Origin: Lawsonibacter sp.
GTDB lineage: Bacteria; Bacillota; Clostridia; Oscillospirales; Oscillospiraceae
Reading direction: 5' to 3'
Length of the DNA: 16,301 nt
NCBI GenBank assembly: GCA_022798855.1
Contig: JAAWNI010000017.1
Location: 1 to 16,301 of the forward strand
In this document: piece after piece, positions 14,073-16,301 of the stretch
How the letters are laid out: each line of letters opens with the position of its first letter
How positions within the stretch are numbered: position 1 is the first letter of the stretch
The notes under the pieces: model-generated
Database searches by the model: none
What the model saw: the letters and a program-made list of their open reading frames with translations, nothing else
Told to the model about the DNA's origin: nothing
Translations under genes and position numbers: made by a program

Positions 14073-14101
14073 ATGGGCGGCGCCAGCAAGGCGCCGCCCA
14101 T
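14073..14101. repeat. Strong hairpin after the ATP-grasp gene
   Basis: A perfect 12-bp stem (14073-14084 with 14090-14101, ATGGGCGGCGCC and its complement) has loop AGCAA. No T run follows, so it is not a standard terminator, although it begins 8 bases after the stop codon and may stabilise the mRNA 3' end. It shares GGCGGCGCCAGC with the MATE leader hairpin. Confidence 0.6.
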
Positions 14102-14173
14102 CCCGCTGGTGCCGCCGAACACCATGCGGAGGTGAGCGGGCGGAGGGAGGTAAAGGCATAGCCGCCCCCCAAG

Positions 14174-14298
14174 CCCCCCTCTGGGAGGGGGGTGGCACGG
14201 CGAAGCCGTGACGGGGGGAGTTTTGATGGAGAAACATTGTAAAAAACGCTGTGTTACTCCCTCAGACACCGCCTTCGGCGGTCAAGGAGGGAGCCTTA
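14174..14298. repeat. Two-hairpin repeats in opposite orientation upstream of scpA
   Basis: The first unit has CCCCCCTC (14174-14181) paired with GAGGGGGG (14185-14192), then CACGGC-GAA-GCCGTG (14196-14210) and ACGGGGGGAG. A second unit in reverse orientation (about 14257-14298) has CTCCCTC, a CGCC-TTC-GGCG hairpin and AAGGAGGGAG. A third small palindrome, CAGGGGC-ATA-GCCCCTG, lies at 14332-14348. Together with the hairpin at 14073-14101 these fill the 410-base gap between the ATP-grasp gene and scpA; no gene is seen there. Confidence 0.7.
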
Positions 14299-14409
14299 TT
14301 AGGACAAAGCGTATTTTTCGTTAAGCTGAGACAGGGGCATAGCCCCTGCTACGCATTCGGGGAATTTCCTGAATCTGTGGAACGAACGTGACATCTTTTG
14401 AAATCTACC

Positions 14410-14438
14410 TTGTCTTTTTTTCGCCAGACTGGTATAAT
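14410..14438 (+). promoter_or_regulatory. Extended -10 sigma-A promoter for scpA
   Basis: -35 TTGTCT (14410-14415), 17-base spacer, -10 TATAAT (14433-14438) preceded by TGG (14430-14432), an extended -10. The predicted start near 14445 lies only about 30 bases before the TTG start of scpA. It shows that scpA starts a new transcription unit. Confidence 0.85.
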
Positions 14439-14475
14439 AATTAGAAAGATGGACCGAAAATGGGGAGGTGGGCCT

Positions 14476-15270
14476 TTGGAGGCACCAATTTACCACCTGG
14501 AAGGGGTGGTGAAGGCAAAAGAGGAGAACATGGAGGACTTTGTAGGCCCACTGGACCTGATCCTCCACCTGCTGAGCAAGAACAAGCTGGAGATCAAGGA
14601 CATTCCAATCGCCCTCATCCTGGACCAGTACATGGACTGGATGAACCGGCGCAAGGAGATGGACCTGGAGGTGGCCAGCGACTTTATCGCCATGGCGTCC
14701 CACCTGGTGTATATCAAAACCCGGATGCTGCTGTCTATCCACGACGAGGAGGCCGTGAGCGAGATGGAACAGCTCATCGCCACCCTGGAGGCCCATCAGC
14801 GCAACGAGAACTATTTGAAAATCAAAGCGGTGGCCCCCGCCCTGGACGGCCGCTATCAGATCGGCCAGGACTACCTGGCCAAGGTGCCCGAGGCGGTCCA
14901 GCCCGACAAGGTGTACCGCTATGTCCACGATAAAGGGGACCTGCTCCGGGCCATGGCGGCGGTGCTGGACCGGCTGGGCCACAAGCTCCCCCCGCCGGTG
15001 TCCGCTTTCCAGGGCATCGTGGGCCGGGAGCCCTACCCCGTGGCCGATAAGGCCGGGGAGATCATCAAGCGGCTGATTGCCTTCGGCGTCACCCGCTTTC
15101 AGGCCCTGTTCAAGGGCAGCCGCAGCCGGTCGGAGGTGGTGGCCACCTTCCTGGCCGTGCTGGAGCTGTGCAAGGCCCGCCGCCTGCTGCTGGCGGGCAC
15201 CGAGTCGGACTGCACCGTCACCTGCACCCAGGAGGAGGGGGCGGTGGAGTTTACGTCGGAGAATTATTGA
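14476..15270 (+). CDS. scpA: Segregation and condensation protein A (ScpA kleisin)
   Basis: The kleisin that bridges the two heads of Smc and binds an ScpB dimer in the bacterial condensin, needed for chromosome condensation and segregation. The signature DFVGPLDLILHLLSKNKLEIKDIPIALILDQYMDWM (in two parts, from about residue 22) and DLEVASDFIAMASHLVYIKTRMLL (about 62-85) form the Smc-neck-binding helices; the C-terminal winged helix includes RSRSEVVATFLAVLELCKAR. The chosen start is TTG 14476, 7 bases after GGAGG (14464-14468). An ATG at 14449 falls about 5 bases after the predicted transcription start and has no ribosome-binding site. The 264-residue length is normal for the family. scpB is downstream but separated by a repeat-filled 615-base spacer. 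Confidence 0.94.
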   Translation: MEAPIYHLEGVVKAKEENMEDFVGPLDLILHLLSKNKLEIKDIPIALILDQYMDWMNRRKEMDLEVASDFIAMASHLVYIKTRMLLSIHDEEAVSEMEQLIATLEAHQRNENYLKIKAVAPALDGRYQIGQDYLAKVPEAVQPDKVYRYVHDKGDLLRAMAAVLDRLGHKLPPPVSAFQGIVGREPYPVADKAGEIIKRLIAFGVTRFQALFKGSRSRSEVVATFLAVLELCKARRLLLAGTESDCTVTCTQEEGAVEFTSENY

Positions 15271-15329
15271 ACCCCCCGGCCAAAGGGGAGGGCCGCGAGG
15301 TGGCGGGGGATTCTGTTTACAGGAAATCT

Positions 15330-15356
15330 GTAGGGCGCGACGACCCCGGCGCGCCG
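15330..15356. repeat. Half copy of the GTAGGGCGCGACGAC element
   Basis: Begins GGAAATCTGTAGGGCGCGAC, like the left flank and end of the element at 9254-9332, and breaks off after GCGCGCCG. Its sequence is complementary to the right arms of the 9254-9332 and 15705-15769 copies. Confidence 0.7.
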
Positions 15357-15370
15357 TTCTCGGGAGACAT

Positions 15371-15690
15371 GGGGATTCCGTCAAGCGAAACAGCCCAAGG
15401 TTAAAAGAATCCCCCAGTCAGCGGCTTGCGCCGCTGCCAGCCCCCTTTAGCAAGGGGGCCTTTGGAGCAGGACCGGGGCCTTCGAGCACCCAAGCCCCCC
15501 TTGTCAAAGGGGGGGTGCCCCGTAGGGGCGGGGGGATTCCGTCAAGCGAAACAGCTCACAGTAAAAGAATCCCCCAGTCAGCGGCTTACGCCGCTGCCAG
15601 CCCCCTTGCTAAAGGGGGCCTTTGGAGGAAGACCGGGACCTTCGAGTACCCAAGCCCCCCTTGTCAAAGGGGGGGGCCACGAAGTGGCGG
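15371..15690. repeat. Tandem direct repeat, two copies of about 160 bp
   Basis: Copy A (15371-15531, 161 bases) and copy B (15532-15690, 159 bases) both begin GGGGATTCCGTCAAGCGAAA. Both then contain GAATCCCCCAGTCAGCGGC, a GCGGC..GCCGC hairpin, CAGCCCCCTT with AAGGGGGC, CCAAGCCCCCCTTGTCAAAG and a final variable hairpin (GCCCCGTAGGGGC in A, GCCACGAAGTGGC in B). They differ by scattered substitutions and small indels. A third start, GGGGATTCCG at 15691, leads into the nested palindrome. The ORFs that run through here show repeat-derived low-complexity protein and are not genes. Confidence 0.88.
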
Positions 15691-15807
15691 GGGGATTCCG
15701 TTTTGTAGGGCGCGCCGTTTTAACGGAAAGGCTCTATGCAAGGCGGCGCGCCGGGTCGTCGCGCCCTACAGGCTCTAAGGAAAGTTTTCGGTAAACCGGA
15801 ATCCCCC
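15690..15807. repeat. Element with 11-bp inverted ends enclosing a second palindrome
   Basis: GGGGGATTCCG (15690-15700) and CGGAATCCCCC (15797-15807) are exact inverted ends. Inside, 15705-15769 is a copy of the GTAGGG...CCCTAC element also found at 9254-9332, here missing part of its left arm. The shared right flank CCTACAGGCTCTA is also present. Confidence 0.83.
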
Positions 15808-15828
15808 AGTCAGCGGCCTGCGCTGGAA

Positions 15829-15853
15829 AGGGGCGGATATCATCCGTCCCTAC
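15829..15853. repeat. GTAGGGGCG-family palindrome, core GGATATCATCC
   Basis: GGGGCGGAT, ATC, ATCCGTCCCTAC: an 8-bp stem with one G-T wobble. It carries the same core as the left unit of the element at 12658-12733. It lies 33 bases before the scpB start. Confidence 0.7.
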
Positions 15854-15885
15854 AGGGCAATGAATCGGAGAGGAGGCATCCCCAA

Positions 15886-16301
15886 ATGGAAGTAAAAGAA
15901 CTGGAGTCCGCCCTGGAGGGGGTGCTGTTCGCCGCCGGGGACCCGGTCCCGGTGGAGCGGCTGTGCCTGGGCCTTGAGGTGGACAGGCCCACCCTGGACG
16001 CGGTAGCCCAGCGGCTGATGGACCGGTACAGCTACGACCGCCGGGGCATCCGCCTGGTGCGGCTGGACACCAGCTATCAGCTCTGCTCCGCCCCGGAGTT
16101 CGCCGGCTACGTCCGAAAGACCCTGGAGGGCCGCAAGCCGGCCCGGCTGTCCCAGCCGGCGCTGGAGGTGCTGGCCATCATCGCCTACTACCAGCCTGTC
16201 ACCCGGGCCTACGTGGACCAGGTCCGGGGGGTGGACAGCTCCTACACCATGGGCCTGCTGCTGGAGCGGGAGCTGATCGAGGAGGCGGGCCGTCTGGCCG
16301 T
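15886..16301 (+). CDS. scpB: Segregation and condensation protein B (ScpB), 3' end beyond window
   Basis: Partner of ScpA; forms a dimer of two tandem winged-helix domains that embraces the kleisin in the Smc complex. About 138 residues are present out of the usual 180-200. The first winged helix opens ELESALEGVLFAAGDPVPVERL; the second begins at KPARLSQPALEVLAIIAYYQPVTRAYVDQVRGVDSS (split across the repeat-free coding sequence, about residues 85-120), the most conserved ScpB segment. ATG 15886 follows AGGAGG (15871-15876) at 9-base spacing. The gene stays open to the last base, so the truncation is only the window edge. Confidence 0.93.
   Translation, partial: MEVKELESALEGVLFAAGDPVPVERLCLGLEVDRPTLDAVAQRLMDRYSYDRRGIRLVRLDTSYQLCSAPEFAGYVRKTLEGRKPARLSQPALEVLAIIAYYQPVTRAYVDQVRGVDSSYTMGLLLERELIEEAGRLA

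Noticed and set aside
12815..14269. A 484-codon - strand frame opposite the ATP-grasp gene
   Set aside because: It is an antisense shadow; the + strand gene has intact ATP-grasp motifs and a ribosome-binding site.
15371..15690. CRISPR array
   Set aside because: There are only two long units that are homologous throughout, with no short repeats alternating with unique spacers and no cas genes.
15077..15794. ORFs of 233 and 122 codons through the scpA-scpB spacer
   Set aside because: They run through the tandem repeats, give repetitive Pro/Gly/Lys peptides and have no convincing ribosome-binding site.

Overview
The window is typical of a high-GC Firmicute of the Clostridia, most like the gut Oscillospiraceae (Flavonifractor/Lawsonibacter/Oscillibacter type). 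This is inferred from the gene order, strong AGGAGG ribosome-binding sites, GC-rich third codon positions and families of intergenic palindromes. No rRNA, tRNA, CRISPR array, transposase or phage gene is visible.

Left half (about 60-9180, all + strand): this is the conserved translation/RNA operon that normally follows nusA: ylxR, ylxQ (L7Ae-like), infB, rbfA, nrnA, truB and ribF. It is interrupted between infB and rbfA by an intrinsic terminator, a palindromic repeat and a small AT-richer gene pair (an unnamed 90-aa protein plus a DUF4160 protein). ribF is followed after 5 bases by a polytopic membrane protein of the DUF1576 type with an obvious internal duplication. A strong, probably bidirectional terminator closes the unit at 9184-9211.

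Middle (9362-14065): a MATE efflux transporter on the - strand faces a + strand group of two alpha/beta-hydrolase (esterase-like) genes and an ATP-grasp ligase. The two directions are driven by divergent sigma-A promoters that can be read directly (10817-10845 on -, 10869-10897 on +). The MATE message carries a 20-codon leader ORF whose stop overlaps the transporter start codon (ATGA). The hydrolase/hydrolase/ligase group is the best candidate here for an uncharacterised pathway.

Right end (14410-16301): a clear extended -10 promoter drives scpA, which starts at TTG. scpB, truncated by the window edge, follows after a 615-base spacer made almost wholly of repeats. ScpA and ScpB are the non-SMC partners of the Smc chromosome-condensation complex.

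Repeats: most intergenic gaps hold palindromes in which the ends are conserved (GTAGGGGCG...CGCCCCTAC) while the core word differs between copies yet stays self-complementary. A second family joins a C-run/G-run stem to a GAA-loop hairpin. A third has GGGGGATTCCG inverted ends with other elements nested inside. Small ORFs that run through these repeats are not treated as genes.

The first 62 bases hold only the ylxR ribosome-binding site and, in one frame, a stop at 24-26 that could be the end of nusA. Too little is present to call it.
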